A stretch of DNA of 64,000 nucleotides from Epiperipatus broadwayi. Lineage: Eukaryota > Onychophora > Udeonychophora > Euonychophora > Peripatidae. Position 1 is the stretch's first letter; each line of letters opens with the position of its first letter. The DNA lies in NCBI GenBank assembly GCA_028023455.1, contig JAQFVV010000232.1, positions 1,612,001 through 1,676,000 on the forward strand, in the 5' to 3' direction. A program made the position numbers and the translations under genes. Shown here piece by piece: positions 23,479-34,550 of this stretch. The notes under the pieces are model-generated. The model worked only from the letters and a program-made list of their open reading frames with translations, was not told the origin of the DNA and made no database searches.

Positions 23479-24149
23479 TGCACGATGTGTAGTTGGAACT
23501 ACAATCGATAGGTTGGATTCAACTAACAGAAGGTTAAATTTTGCTCTTCCAATGAGACTGCACGATGTGTAGTGGAGTTACATATAGTTTAGTATTTGAA
23601 TTTGTTCATGTAAATCGGGAGATTGTCAATAGACATATTTTACAGAAGTAGATAATTTCATATTTGATTATAGAAATAATTATTAGGATTTAGTTATTAA
23701 AGTAAACTAAGTATTTGTTATTAAAATAATTTCAATTTTATGTGGTAGATAATCTGATTGTTTAAAAAAAAATCGTACTATACTATTGTGGGTCAATTGA
23801 CAAACAAAATTTAAAATATGCATATGTGGCTAACGATTATTGGTATTTAATATGACCATGTCAATTATTGAAGTATTATTGAAAAATATATTTGAAGGTG
23901 TTTTAGTTTGTGCAAAATATTTGTGAATCATGCATGTGGGAAATGATGTTGTGACACATATAATTTTAATTGTTATTGTTATTATAATTAGTTAGATAGT
24001 ATAAGGTGTATAGAAGGTATTGTCTGTAGTTATTGGGGGTGGTGGTTGGATGAGATAAAAGAACTGGTAAGAAATTATTTTATGAGAAGTTAATAGTAAC
24101 ATATTATTGGGGTATTAAATTTTGAGGAAATAGTATTATAAAGAAAAAA
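23479..24149 (+). other. 5' leader of the LTR element
   Basis: Untranslated region between the LTR and gag. The phrase GCACGATGTGTAGT occurs twice (about 23479 and 23561), each followed by a similar G-rich stretch: a small internal duplication. No frame of note. Confidence 0.6.
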
Positions 24150-26300
24150 ATGGATAATCAAGATAACAGTTCAGTAGAGGAAATATCTGAATTCATTGTG
24201 GATAGTAGTTGTGAGGAGGAAAGGGAAGCGGAAGAGACAATTAATATAGAAACAATTACAGATATTGTACAAATTACAGATGACGAAATAAAAGGAGAAG
24301 AAAAGATTAGGGAATTAAAAATAGAGGAAGAAGTAGTCACACATAAAAGAGATGTAGATAGCTTCTCATTGTCTCAAATAGCATTGATGATAAAAGAGAT
24401 TCAAGAAGATAATAAAAAAAATAGAAAAGAGATTCAAGAAGATAATAGAAAAAATAGAGAAGAGATTCAAGAAAATATAAGAAAAAATAGAGAAGAGATT
24501 CAAGAGATTAATGAAAATATAAGTAGAAATAGAGAAGACAGTAATATAAAATTTGAATCTCCCAATGAAATTATGAGTAAAAATAGTAATGAAATCAAAG
24601 CGTGTATAGATAGTATGAATAAAAAACTCAATGATACTTGTAAGACTATGGAAGACTTTAAGGAGGAAGCACATAATAAATTTAATGGCTTGGAATCAAG
24701 ATTGGACAATAGTGAAAAAGTTATTAGTTCTTTAAGGGAGGAAATAGAACAAATAGATTGTAATAATCAGGAATTGCTCAAGACTAAGTTTACAGAATTT
24801 TCTGAAATTGCTATAAAAGGTATAAACAAGCAAATAGAGGATTCTATCAGTCAATGTCAGACCAATAATAGCAAGTTAAAACAGGAGTTTGATAATAATA
24901 AATTAGATATTAATAATGAAATATGTGAGATAAAGGAAGAGATAATGCAGAGTAGAATAAGGATGAAAGATGAAATGGAGAGAGAGTTAGTGGATAAGTT
25001 TAATGATTTAGTAGTGCAAAATAGGAGAGATATAAAAGAAGAAATAGAAGAAGGTTTGATGGGAAAATTAAAGGATTTTAATATTGGGAAGGAGGATGAT
25101 CAGAAGTACAGGTCCAAAATAGGTGAGAATATAAAGCGCTTACAAAAGGACGTAAAAGAACAAGTAATGCAGGTAGAGAGAAATAGTAATGAGTATAAGG
25201 AAGCTATAGATCAAAACTTAGATAGGTTTAGACAGGAACAAAAGATATACATAGATCAAGTGATTGGACAGGTAAATTTGGAAGGAAAATTACAACAGGT
25301 ATACGAACAAATAGAAGAGATAAAATCCATTAGCAATCAAACGTTAGAATTAGGTAAAGAAAAAGCATCGCATAGTAAATGTGAAGAATATAAAAGTCCA
25401 TTCCCAATAGATAAAATAGAGTATGTAAGAAAGGAGGAAGGTAATCAAATAGAATCTGATAATAATAAAGAAATAGACAGCCGAATAATTAAAGGAAATA
25501 CTAGTTGTGAGGGAGGAACAAATAACTCGATGGCATTACGCTTTATGAGGGTCAAACCATTTAGAGGTGACCATGCCGAAAATCCATATGAGTTTCTAAA
25601 TAGTTTAGATGAGCTATTCTCAATATGTGTTTTAACTGAAAAGGAAAAGTTGGCCATCTGTAGTAATCACTTAGGAGGTACTGCCAAAGACTGGTGGCAG
25701 TCACTTTTTGAAAGGCCAAATACCTATGGTGACTTTAGATGTTTAATAACAGGTAGTTTCTGGAACGCTGACAAGCAAGATAGCATTAGGTTCCAGATAA
25801 CTCAGGAAAAATATCAATCGAATAAAGGTAGCTATACTAGTTTCTTTAGAAGTCAGGCTATTCGATTAAAAACACTAACGGCATGTCCATTGTCTGAAGG
25901 ACAGATAGTAAGAATAATACGACACAATTTGCCCAGAAATGTGGAGCAACTATTAATTGCAGCGGACCGTTATTCGATAGAAGAGGTGTCAGAAGTATTA
26001 GATGCACTAGAAAACACTGAAACATCTTTAGATAATAGATTCAAAACAAATAGAGAAAGAAATAACTATCCATTATCTAATATCAATGTTGACTATAATA
26101 GTCAAAGGCATCAAATAGGCTTTAAAAGAAGATATAGTTCTAGTGATAGAAATAGGGTATATCCATATGCTAAGAAAGCGGTTAGATTTGACAAATCTAG
26201 AAGTAGGGTAGAGTTGCAAAATAATCAACCCTCTACTAGTGGTATTACTACTATTTTAAAGAAACCCAATATAAAAACAAGTGAGAAAAAGTTAAACTGA
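24150..26300 (+). CDS. gag: Gag polyprotein of the long-LTR Gypsy element
   Basis: Structural protein of 716 residues that should assemble the cytoplasmic virus-like particle. The N-terminus (1-75) is acidic. Residues about 75-400 are a charged coiled coil that starts with near-tandem repeats of KNREEIQE type (nt 24400-24540). A retrotransposon gag core follows at about 461-625 (FRGDHAENPYEFL, then LGGTAKDWWQSLFERP, then YTSFFRSQAIRLK), matching the Retrotrans_gag family pattern. The C-terminal 90 residues are basic (Arg/Lys/Ser-rich) and have no CCHC zinc knuckle, so RNA binding may rest on this basic tail. The ATG at 24150 is in an A-rich context and opens the whole frame. The frame ends TGA at 26298-26300, just after a candidate frameshift site. 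It is much longer than usual Gypsy gag because of the coiled coil. Confidence 0.9.
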   Translation: MDNQDNSSVEEISEFIVDSSCEEEREAEETINIETITDIVQITDDEIKGEEKIRELKIEEEVVTHKRDVDSFSLSQIALMIKEIQEDNKKNRKEIQEDNRKNREEIQENIRKNREEIQEINENISRNREDSNIKFESPNEIMSKNSNEIKACIDSMNKKLNDTCKTMEDFKEEAHNKFNGLESRLDNSEKVISSLREEIEQIDCNNQELLKTKFTEFSEIAIKGINKQIEDSISQCQTNNSKLKQEFDNNKLDINNEICEIKEEIMQSRIRMKDEMERELVDKFNDLVVQNRRDIKEEIEEGLMGKLKDFNIGKEDDQKYRSKIGENIKRLQKDVKEQVMQVERNSNEYKEAIDQNLDRFRQEQKIYIDQVIGQVNLEGKLQQVYEQIEEIKSISNQTLELGKEKASHSKCEEYKSPFPIDKIEYVRKEEGNQIESDNNKEIDSRIIKGNTSCEGGTNNSMALRFMRVKPFRGDHAENPYEFLNSLDELFSICVLTEKEKLAICSNHLGGTAKDWWQSLFERPNTYGDFRCLITGSFWNADKQDSIRFQITQEKYQSNKGSYTSFFRSQAIRLKTLTACPLSEGQIVRIIRHNLPRNVEQLLIAADRYSIEEVSEVLDALENTETSLDNRFKTNRERNNYPLSNINVDYNSQRHQIGFKRRYSSSDRNRVYPYAKKAVRFDKSRSRVELQNNQPSTSGITTILKKPNIKTSEKKLN

Positions 26301-29300
26301 AGAGGTCTTTGTGGATTAGTTCCTCTTTGCAAGGACCAGGTGCTAACGAAATGGGGAACGATCAGATGTGGATGCTGAATACTTTGGATTTAGACATTGA
26401 TTTCTTAGAACCCTTTACAATAGGTGAACCACCTATTACGTATCAATGTCCGGTTGTAATTTTAAACATTAAAAATATAAAAGTTGAAGCATTGATTGAC
26501 TCTGGAAGCCAAGCTTCCATATTATCAGAGTCAACTTATAAAAATCTGGTATGCATAAAAGGTGATATACCTTCACTGCCAGTAAAACCAATACATGTAA
26601 CTCTAGCAAATGGAAAGAGAACTAAGTTAACAAATAAACAAGTTTGGATTACCTTCAAAATTAATAATACAGAGTTTGGGCATGTTTTTCTTATTATGCC
26701 TGGATTGATACATGAAGCCATAATAGGTGTTGACTTCATGATTTTAAATGATTGTAAAATAGATTTTTCTAATAAAATTTTTACCTGTAAGAAGGAAAGG
26801 CTTAATTTTGAATATGGTGTGCATAACCTTTCCAATCAATTACTATGCATCCATAATACATTGATTGATGCTAGCATAAAAGCAAAAATTGAACATATAT
26901 GTGCAGTCGATTCTAAATTAAATGAGAAATTATATCAATTAATGTATAGCTTTAAAAGCATTTTTTCTAAAATCCCTGGTATAATAGAGGGATATACCCA
27001 TCGTATTAAGTTGAAGTGTAATGATCCTTTCCATCAAAAGATGTACCCGATCCCATATCAATATCAGGACGAGGTACAGAGTCAAATAGACATGATGCTA
27101 GAGTGGGATATAATCAAAAAGTGCCCTTCTCCTTACGTAAACCCATTGGTTATTGTAAAGAAGAAGGATGGCAATATTAGGGTATGTTTAGATGCTCGCA
27201 TGTTGAATTCTATAACTGTACCAGAGCGTGACATTCCTCCACCTGTACATGAGCTCCTAACTAAGTTTCATAAGAGGTCAATTTTCTCTACATTTGATTT
27301 AACAGCTAGTTATTGGCAAATACCGTTACATGAGAATGATCAGCAATACACAGCATTTCGTTTTAAAGGCCAGTCGTATGTTTTCAGACGGATACCTTTT
27401 GGTCTCATTAATAGTGGTGCTGGCTTAATCAGATGTTTGGACATGATTTTTTCAAAGCAATTAAAAGAAAAGATTGTCATGTATGTGGACGATATCGTCA
27501 TTGCTTCTGACAGTTTAGAAGAGCATCTCCAACATTTAGAAATGTTTTTTAGTGAATGCACTGCAAAAAATGTAAAAATTAATTTGGAGAAGTGTTCAAT
27601 AGCAGCGAAAGAAATTACTTTTCTGGGACACTTAATAAGTGAGCATGGTATCCAGCCCCATCCAGAAAAGATAGCAGCTATTCAACGCTTCCCCACACCA
27701 AAAACGGTAAAGCAGCTGAAATCTTTTTTTGGGTTATGTAATTATTACAACCGCTTCTATAAAAATTTTGCCGAGGACACCATACATTTATCTAAATTAC
27801 TAAAAAAGATTGAGAGGTGGAGGTGGACCCCTGATCATGACCGTGAATTTAATTTGATTAAAGATAAATTTTTAAAACACGTAATTTTAAGTTATCCTGA
27901 CTTCAATAAAATATTTTATGTGCAAACAGATAGTAGTTACTATGGTCTGGGTGTAGTGTTATTTCAACTCGATGAGGATCAGGTACCTCATGTATTGTAC
28001 TTCTTGAGCAGACATCTAAGAGGTGCTGAGTTGAACTACACTATTACTGAAAAGGAAACCCTAGCTGTTGTCTGGGCTTTTCAGAAATTAAGGCAATTTT
28101 TACTAGGTTCTACTGTGATTGTATTGACCGACCATAGAAGCTTAGAGTTTTTAAATAAAAGCTACCTCAGTAATGAGAGACTTATTAGGTGGAGCTTGTA
28201 TCTCCAACAATTCAATTATAAAGTACTTTATATTGAAGGGAGACAGAATATCCCTGCTGATATTCTTAGCCGCCACCCTATCTGTTTAATGTCACAAAAT
28301 CCTGTTAATCAAAACATTATTATCAGTAACATAGATTTGGTTAGGGATGAATCTATAGCTGATGATTATAATAATCTCACTATGATTCAGAGTCAGGATA
28401 TGAGATTAAATAGGATCATGACTATCTTAAATAATCATGATAATATAAATAGCAAAAATAAACGCGTTAAAATGATTTTTAATAAATATAAAATTTATCA
28501 AAATTTGCTTATGTACAATATAAATTATAATCAGGGAGAATCATGGAGGATAGTTGTCCCTAACTCCATGATTGATAAACTAATTATGTACGTTCATAGT
28601 AGCTATGGGCACTATGGAGCACCAAAAATTATGTATATATTAAAATCGATATTTTTTTGGAATAAAATGTACAAACGCGTAATTAAAAAGATTAAAACGT
28701 GTAAAATATGTCTAAAATCTAAACACTGTAGTAAATCTTACGTGGGAATCATGCAACCCATTATTCCAGATCGTCCTAATGAATTATTAGCGATCGATTT
28801 TTATGGGCCTCTGCCACCATTCAATCGTCAAAAATTTATACTTGTTACGTATGATGTTTTTAGTAAATTAGTCTCAGCCTACCCAGTACCTAAAACCAGC
28901 GCTCATTATGTAATTAAATGTATGCTTGAGTATCAATTTCCATTAGTTGGAAAGCCAGAAATAATTCTTACTGATCATGCAACTGCTTTTATATCTAGTA
29001 GATGGAATGAGTGGATTCGAACTCAACACCTCAGACATGTTATGAGCTCCATTAGAAATCCGCAGTCTAATCCTTGCGAACGTGTTATGCGGGAGCTCGG
29101 TAGATTATTCAGGGTTTATGTAGCTGATGATCATAAACAGTGGGTCCATAAACTCTCTGAGGTTGTCAAATATATAAATAGTACTTGCAATGAATCCACA
29201 GGCTTTACACCATTCCGTCTACACTATGGCAAACATGAAAAGTTATTAATTCAAACACCTATACCTTTGATAAGAGAGCCAATAGATAGAAATCATGACT

Positions 29301-29581
29301 TAAATCAAGCCAAAGTAAAGCTACATATTATGGGTGCTAAGAGAGTAAAGCAATCCCATAATAGACCACATCCGTTCAAAGTTGATGATCTAGTTCTTAT
29401 TAGAACACCCCATGTTAGCAACCTACAAAGAAATCAGTTTAGAAAATTTCTAGAATTATATGAAGGTCCGTACAAGATTTTTAGAAAAGTGGGAGAGAAT
29501 GCTTTTGTATTAACTACACCAGATGGTGAAAAAGGGACATACAACGCTAGAAGTTTAATCCCATACCCATCAGAAGTGTAG
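26285..29581 (+). CDS. pol: Pol polyprotein: protease, reverse transcriptase, RNase H, integrase
   Basis: Open in the -1 frame relative to gag, overlapping its last 16 bases; probably made as a gag-pol fusion, since the first in-frame ATG is only near 26351. Numbering from 26309: aspartic protease with ALIDSGSQAS (Asp 64); reverse transcriptase with FSTFDLTASYWQIPL and catalytic YVDD (392-395); RNase H with QTDSSYYGLG (Asp 541), TITEKETLAVVWA and LTDHRSL (about 608); integrase with the HHCC zinc motif (HSSYGHYG to CKICLKSK, about 762-800), then DDE residues in AIDFYGP (about 830), LTDHATAF (about 888) and NPCERVM (about 924). The C-terminus has a GPYKIFRKVGENAFVL segment like the GPY/F module. 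No internal stop; all catalytic residues I checked are present. It copies and integrates the element's RNA. No env follows. Confidence 0.93.
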   Translation, partial: EKVKLKRSLWISSSLQGPGANEMGNDQMWMLNTLDLDIDFLEPFTIGEPPITYQCPVVILNIKNIKVEALIDSGSQASILSESTYKNLVCIKGDIPSLPVKPIHVTLANGKRTKLTNKQVWITFKINNTEFGHVFLIMPGLIHEAIIGVDFMILNDCKIDFSNKIFTCKKERLNFEYGVHNLSNQLLCIHNTLIDASIKAKIEHICAVDSKLNEKLYQLMYSFKSIFSKIPGIIEGYTHRIKLKCNDPFHQKMYPIPYQYQDEVQSQIDMMLEWDIIKKCPSPYVNPLVIVKKKDGNIRVCLDARMLNSITVPERDIPPPVHELLTKFHKRSIFSTFDLTASYWQIPLHENDQQYTAFRFKGQSYVFRRIPFGLINSGAGLIRCLDMIFSKQLKEKIVMYVDDIVIASDSLEEHLQHLEMFFSECTAKNVKINLEKCSIAAKEITFLGHLISEHGIQPHPEKIAAIQRFPTPKTVKQLKSFFGLCNYYNRFYKNFAEDTIHLSKLLKKIERWRWTPDHDREFNLIKDKFLKHVILSYPDFNKIFYVQTDSSYYGLGVVLFQLDEDQVPHVLYFLSRHLRGAELNYTITEKETLAVVWAFQKLRQFLLGSTVIVLTDHRSLEFLNKSYLSNERLIRWSLYLQQFNYKVLYIEGRQNIPADILSRHPICLMSQNPVNQNIIISNIDLVRDESIADDYNNLTMIQSQDMRLNRIMTILNNHDNINSKNKRVKMIFNKYKIYQNLLMYNINYNQGESWRIVVPNSMIDKLIMYVHSSYGHYGAPKIMYILKSIFFWNKMYKRVIKKIKTCKICLKSKHCSKSYVGIMQPIIPDRPNELLAIDFYGPLPPFNRQKFILVTYDVFSKLVSAYPVPKTSAHYVIKCMLEYQFPLVGKPEIILTDHATAFISSRWNEWIRTQHLRHVMSSIRNPQSNPCERVMRELGRLFRVYVADDHKQWVHKLSEVVKYINSTCNESTGFTPFRLHYGKHEKLLIQTPIPLIREPIDRNHDLNQAKVKLHIMGAKRVKQSHNRPHPFKVDDLVLIRTPHVSNLQRNQFRKFLELYEGPYKIFRKVGENAFVLTTPDGEKGTYNARSLIPYPSEV
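26291..26297 (+). promoter_or_regulatory. Candidate -1 ribosomal frameshift heptamer at the gag-pol junction
   Basis: In the gag frame the last codons read G TTA AAC TGA. GTTAAAC is an X-XXY-YYZ-like slippery heptamer; as I recall the same heptamer is used by arteriviruses. Pol is in the -1 frame and is open from the stop at 26282-26284 onward, so a -1 slip here enters pol directly. A second A-rich candidate (GAAAAAG, 26285-26291) lies just upstream. I have not assessed downstream RNA structure. Confidence 0.6.
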
Positions 29582-29791
29582 AAAATTTTTTATAAGTATT
29601 AATAGTTCAAAGTCTGAGTTTAGTGTCCAGATATTGTATAAATTTGTATAGCAAACAGTGTATTCTGTTGTATTGAGTAGTATAAGATGGAATTTGGTTG
29701 TAGCAGATAATAAAATGAGGAGTATTAATGAATAAAGTAGGTATTAAACTAGATGTTTAATTTAAAATTTTTTATTCGAAGGGGGAAGTTA
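29582..29791 (+). other. Post-pol spacer and polypurine tract
   Basis: Short untranslated spacer. It ends with the purine run CGAAGGGGGAAG (29778-29789) directly before the 3' LTR, as expected for the plus-strand primer of reverse transcription. Confidence 0.8.
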
Positions 29792-32700
29792 TGTGCCCTT
29801 ATCTATAGGTCATAATAAGGTAGAATGGTCAATTGCTAAAAAATTTTAAATTTTAAAATACGTTTGTGTAATATATTGATAATTGTATGATCGATTAGAT
29901 TTTATAGTACAATTTAAGGCTGAAAAATACCTGGTATATAAAAGTGTAATGGATTATTTTAAAAAAAAACAGTTAAATAAAGCTTAATTATATCCTTGCT
30001 TATGGTTGTAAAAGCTGGCCATATAAAATAATACAGCTATAAATAGTTAAAAGTATATTAACAATTCAATTGTAATGTTTTAAAACTAATAAATTAAATA
30101 AACGCTATATGTAATATTATAATTATAATTAATATTCAAATTTAATCTAATATATTTTAAGATAAACTTTGGGATGGTGAGAATTATATTTAGTTCTACA
30201 TTTTTAAATTATTTTCCAAATTTTTATAAAATATATCAGTTTTGGTAATTTAGACCGAGACGTAAATTAAAAAAAAAAAATCATCTGATAAAGTTAGTAA
30301 TCATGTGACTGTATATTATATACCTTCACACACACGCTTGTTAGAATATAATAATAAAGTTTGTGAATTATAAAACTAAATGTAATTGCTATCTATCGTT
30401 AAAGTAAAAGTTGAAATATTAAATGTTATTTTAATAATTGTTTTAAAATTTAAATGATTTTGATAAAACTATAATTGAGTTTAAAAATACTATTCTAAAT
30501 AATATTTTAAAACATGACGTCATAAATTCTTTATTTTAAAAAGTTTAATCTATTATAAAACTAAAAATGTGTAAATTTGTTCGCGCTAAAAAAGTCATTA
30601 ACCAATCAACGGAGGTATTTTAGCAGACGAAATATAGGAATTAGACGGAGCGGGAGAAGGAATGTGTAAGTAAAGGAAGGAGGAACATATTTTTTAGCTG
30701 TATAAGATCGTAAGCTAGAAAAGTGTTATAATTTAAAAAATTTTGTATTTATTTTAAAAGTTTTGTTTTAAAATATAATATTTTGAACTGCCTTTAAATG
30801 GAAGGCTAATTTAAAAGATTTCTTGCCAGGATTTTTATTCAAGTTTAGCCGAAACCTTGCAGTAAAAATGGAAATACTACAGAAAAAAGTACCTAAAAGT
30901 ATTGATAAAGTAAAAATAATTGTAAAGTGCCTTGAATACAGTTTATTTGTGATCAACCAGAAAATCATTAGAACTCAGATAAATATAATTTGGACATTAT
31001 ACAGAAAACTTAAAAGAAAAGTTATTTGCCGTCAGGAAAAATTATGACGCACAATTTTAAAAGGCTACTCCGAAGTTTTTTTTTATTCTTCTCTATGGAA
31101 AAATTAAGATGCGTATATCATAAAGAAAAAATTATGTAAAAGTTATAATGGAGAAAGAATGTTTGTCTTTTTAAAGGAAACATTACAAAGTATATAGTAC
31201 CAGAATTTTAAAAGAAGGAAAAAAGTTACAGAATAATAATATGAAAGAGCTATTGTGTTTTTATGAAAAAGGAACAGAAAAACTTTCTCTAAGAAGAATT
31301 AAAAATATTATAAAGTGTTCATTAGAGAAATGCTTAATAAAGATAAAGATTTGGAAAATATAAATCTAATTTACTTAATGAAATGAATCCATGGAAACAG
31401 AAAAGTTTTATTGAATATTTAAATCAAAGTACTGAGAAGATGCATCGTAAAAGTCGTGCGGGAGAAAATATTAGCAAGAAATATTAGAAGAGAATATTTA
31501 GAAGTTTTCTTTACGGGATTAACTAATATCATAATTAATAATTGTATTAAATATTATAAAAACCAAGGATTATCATTCAGGAATATTTATTGAACGAAGT
31601 AATATTTGTTTTACCTTAAAATTGAACAAGCAGGGAGAGGAACATTAAGTGAATGGAAAAGAAATGATAAACAATTTTTTTTTGGCTTTAGTATGAACGG
31701 TTTTTCAGGAAAATTTGATGAAGGAGTACAGTAAATATAGTTTGAATATTTTTTACTAATTTATTTTAAAATATAAAATGTTATGTGAGATTAGGGAAAA
31801 CATAAAACATAAATTTAGTAATATTAAAATTTAAATATAATAACTTGATAAAATTATAGAAATAGTGTTTAAAAATAAAGTGTATGGATGTGAATCTTAT
31901 ATCTACAAGGATCAAATGGATGGTGAAGCCTACGGAACGCGATCGAGGAGATAAAGGTCGTTTGGTAATTTTAATAGTTATTTATAATGCATAATGTATT
32001 TTTTTTAGATCATCTATTGACCTAAGAATGAAGTGTGAAAGTCTTAATTATATGTACACATTTTATGCAACATTTTAACATATAATGAGATAGGAGTAAT
32101 TCGGAATATGCATGCAACAATTTATTTAAAGTATATTAATAATATAATTTAACAGAACAATTGTGTGATTCTTTTGAACTTTCATGTGATAAAGTATTCA
32201 GATATTTAAATAGTTTGTATATGATTAAATATACGGAGGAAAGTAGTAAAAAGATTTTCTTATAGAACAGTGGAATAGTTTTAAAATATCAATGAATTTT
32301 ATTATTGTTAGTAATGCAGATATGTATTTGTCGATGTACAGTATAGAAAAAATCTTGAGAAATAAGATCGGATAGTGACTTGGAAGTACTAGTGGAGAGG
32401 AAACCAAGATGATGTGTTTTTTTTTAAGAAATAGGAAAATATAAGGGATTTGGATCATATTTAGTTTTGTGTGATTTAGTATAGTTAACTAAGTCCTATG
32501 ACTGAACACATATGGTTTGGACAGTGTTTTGCATATCTTTAAACTTTTGATGTTAGAATAAAGCTGAAGAAATAGCTTTAGCATCGTTCCTATGATAGAG
32601 GTTGGTAGACAGGTAAAGGTCACTCCTCTATAGTGTCTTTTAATTCACTGTGCCATGATTGTCAAGGTATATGACAAGTAATATTCTAGTTGTATTTTGA

Positions 32701-34438
32701 TCCTATGCATCTATCTTCGCTATCCTTATTTCGTGAATCTGCATCGGTCAGAAAGATATTTTCAAAGAAATAATGAATAAAATAGAACTGAAGATATGTT
32801 ATCGTTTATGTAAGAATAGTTTATTTGCTTGAATGTATAGAATTGTGTAACTTTAAAATTGAAAGTCCAAAATATCATAAAGAGAGAAAGAATCATATAA
32901 TACATTGTAAAATTAATTCAGAAATGAATATAAGATTTTGAAAAGAAATCTAAACCAAGTATTTTAAAAGTGATAATAAAATTTGAATGTTTTTTTTAAA
33001 TATTAATGTTGGAGGGAATGAGTATTGCATATTTATCAAGAGAAAATTCAATAAGGTATAATAAACATATACTTGTGCATGGTATATTAATAGTTATAAT
33101 TATATCATCCAAAGTAAGGCTTGAATGAGAATATTAGGATTAATAAACATCGGATAATGAATAATAAAAACCTAATACCGAATGTAGAATAGTGTTTTGA
33201 CTTTGTAAGATTCCATACAACCAATATGAAACTAAATTTTGTTATTTTGTAGAATTTTATTACGAATGTAAATTTTGTAAAAAAATGTAATTTTAATAAT
33301 ATTAGGGATGAAAAGTGTTTGTGATAATCATATAAGAAATGCATTTTGTAATAAGCTAACCATAATAATAAATCAAGTAATAATGCTGTATTTTCTTAAG
33401 TGTTAAAAAAAAAATAAGATTTAACTAGGAAAAGTAAATAATATTTTGATTTCATTTTATAAACTAATAAACTAAGTTGAGATATGAAAGTAAGGGATAT
33501 CCAATGTATATAGTGTAAAAATATTGTTAATTTATTTATGTTGTTAATAAACTTTGTTTTAAATTTGTTTTAAAGTTTTTGTGTCCGAGTTGTTATTTCT
33601 CCACATGGATGCATGAAATCACGATACATTTATAATTGAAACAGACATATAAATTTTGCACAAAAGGTAAACATAAAAGTGTTATAAGAATTTTGAGAAT
33701 TTATTGGTATGTTAAAATTAAAAGATCATAATTTTATATTATTTATTGGTCATAAGTCGGTTGCCACAATATTACATTAAATTATATGCTAATGTTGCCA
33801 CACGTATTCTGTTGTCAGATTATTAAAATACTACCACGTACGTATTTATTTATTTCATTTAGGAAGAAATAAGATTATATTATATTATTATTGTTATTAT
33901 TATTTTTTATTATTATTAGTTGCTGTGTAGTAGATTATGACATAAAATTCCCTTTTCATATTTTACTACCGTAATTTTAAATCAGTTAGAATACAATTTA
34001 TGAACCTGAGATTTTATTTTATTTTACTTCATTTTATTTAATTGAGCTAGATTCTTGTTATAAAGAAGATTAAGATATGATTATTATTTTAATCGTAGTG
34101 AATAGAGCTCAGAAAGTCGTAAGAATACTATGAGTTAGTTATTTGGTATAGTAAAAAGGGGGGATAGTGTTCTTATGCCATTGAGGTAGTATCGTGTGGA
34201 TAATGGCTCAATGTAGTCTATCTCGTTCCCTGTATTGTCACTCCATGTCTCATGAAAATAGTAAATATTTGTTAATTCATTTTAAAATTGAACCGTATTT
34301 GTATTTTAAAATTAGAGCTAGTAATCATTTTAATTAATGCTGAATATTTCATTTATTTATTTGTTAACTGAGCTAGAACCCGTAATATTCGTAATAAACA
34401 GTATATTTTGGGGTGAGGATGTGCGGGGGGAGGTTAGA
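29792..34438 (+). repeat. 3' long terminal repeat (about 4.65 kb)
   Basis: Starts TGTGCCCTTATCTATAGG and ends GGGGAGGTTAGA, then ATAT. It matches the 5' LTR with few differences, among them short indels near 31255, 32035 and 33900. Its 3' third holds the block TTCTTATGCCATTGAG shared with the solo LTR at 34551-38839 and the fragment at 17000-17595. Confidence 0.9.
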
Positions 34439-34550
34439 ATATATATATGATTTTATAAATAAATTTAATGTATTAAAAAAGATAATAATGAAAAATTAAA
34501 ATTGGAGTAAATGTTTTGGATGTAAATTGGGAGTTAGATATTATATATAT

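Larger units (their letters stand above)
18841..34438 (+). mobile_element. Ty3/Gypsy-type LTR retrotransposon with giant LTRs, about 15.6 kb, near-intact
   Basis: Complete element: 5' LTR, leader with possible primer-binding site, gag, pol (protease, reverse transcriptase, RNase H, integrase), polypurine tract and 3' LTR, bracketed by the 4-bp duplication ATAT (18837-18840 and 34439-34442). Domain order PR-RT-RH-IN is that of Ty3/Gypsy. There is no envelope frame between pol and the polypurine tract. Close LTR similarity and open gag and pol frames indicate a recent insertion that could still be active. LTRs make up about 60% of its length. Confidence 0.9.

Noticed and set aside
24158-24709. 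Minus-strand frames across gag (and 26536-26835, 27340-27561 across pol)
   Set aside because: Antisense by-products of strongly biased plus-strand coding sequence.
29582-29777. Envelope gene after pol, making the element an endogenous retrovirus
   Set aside because: Only about 200 bases lie between the pol stop and the polypurine tract, with no open frame of use.
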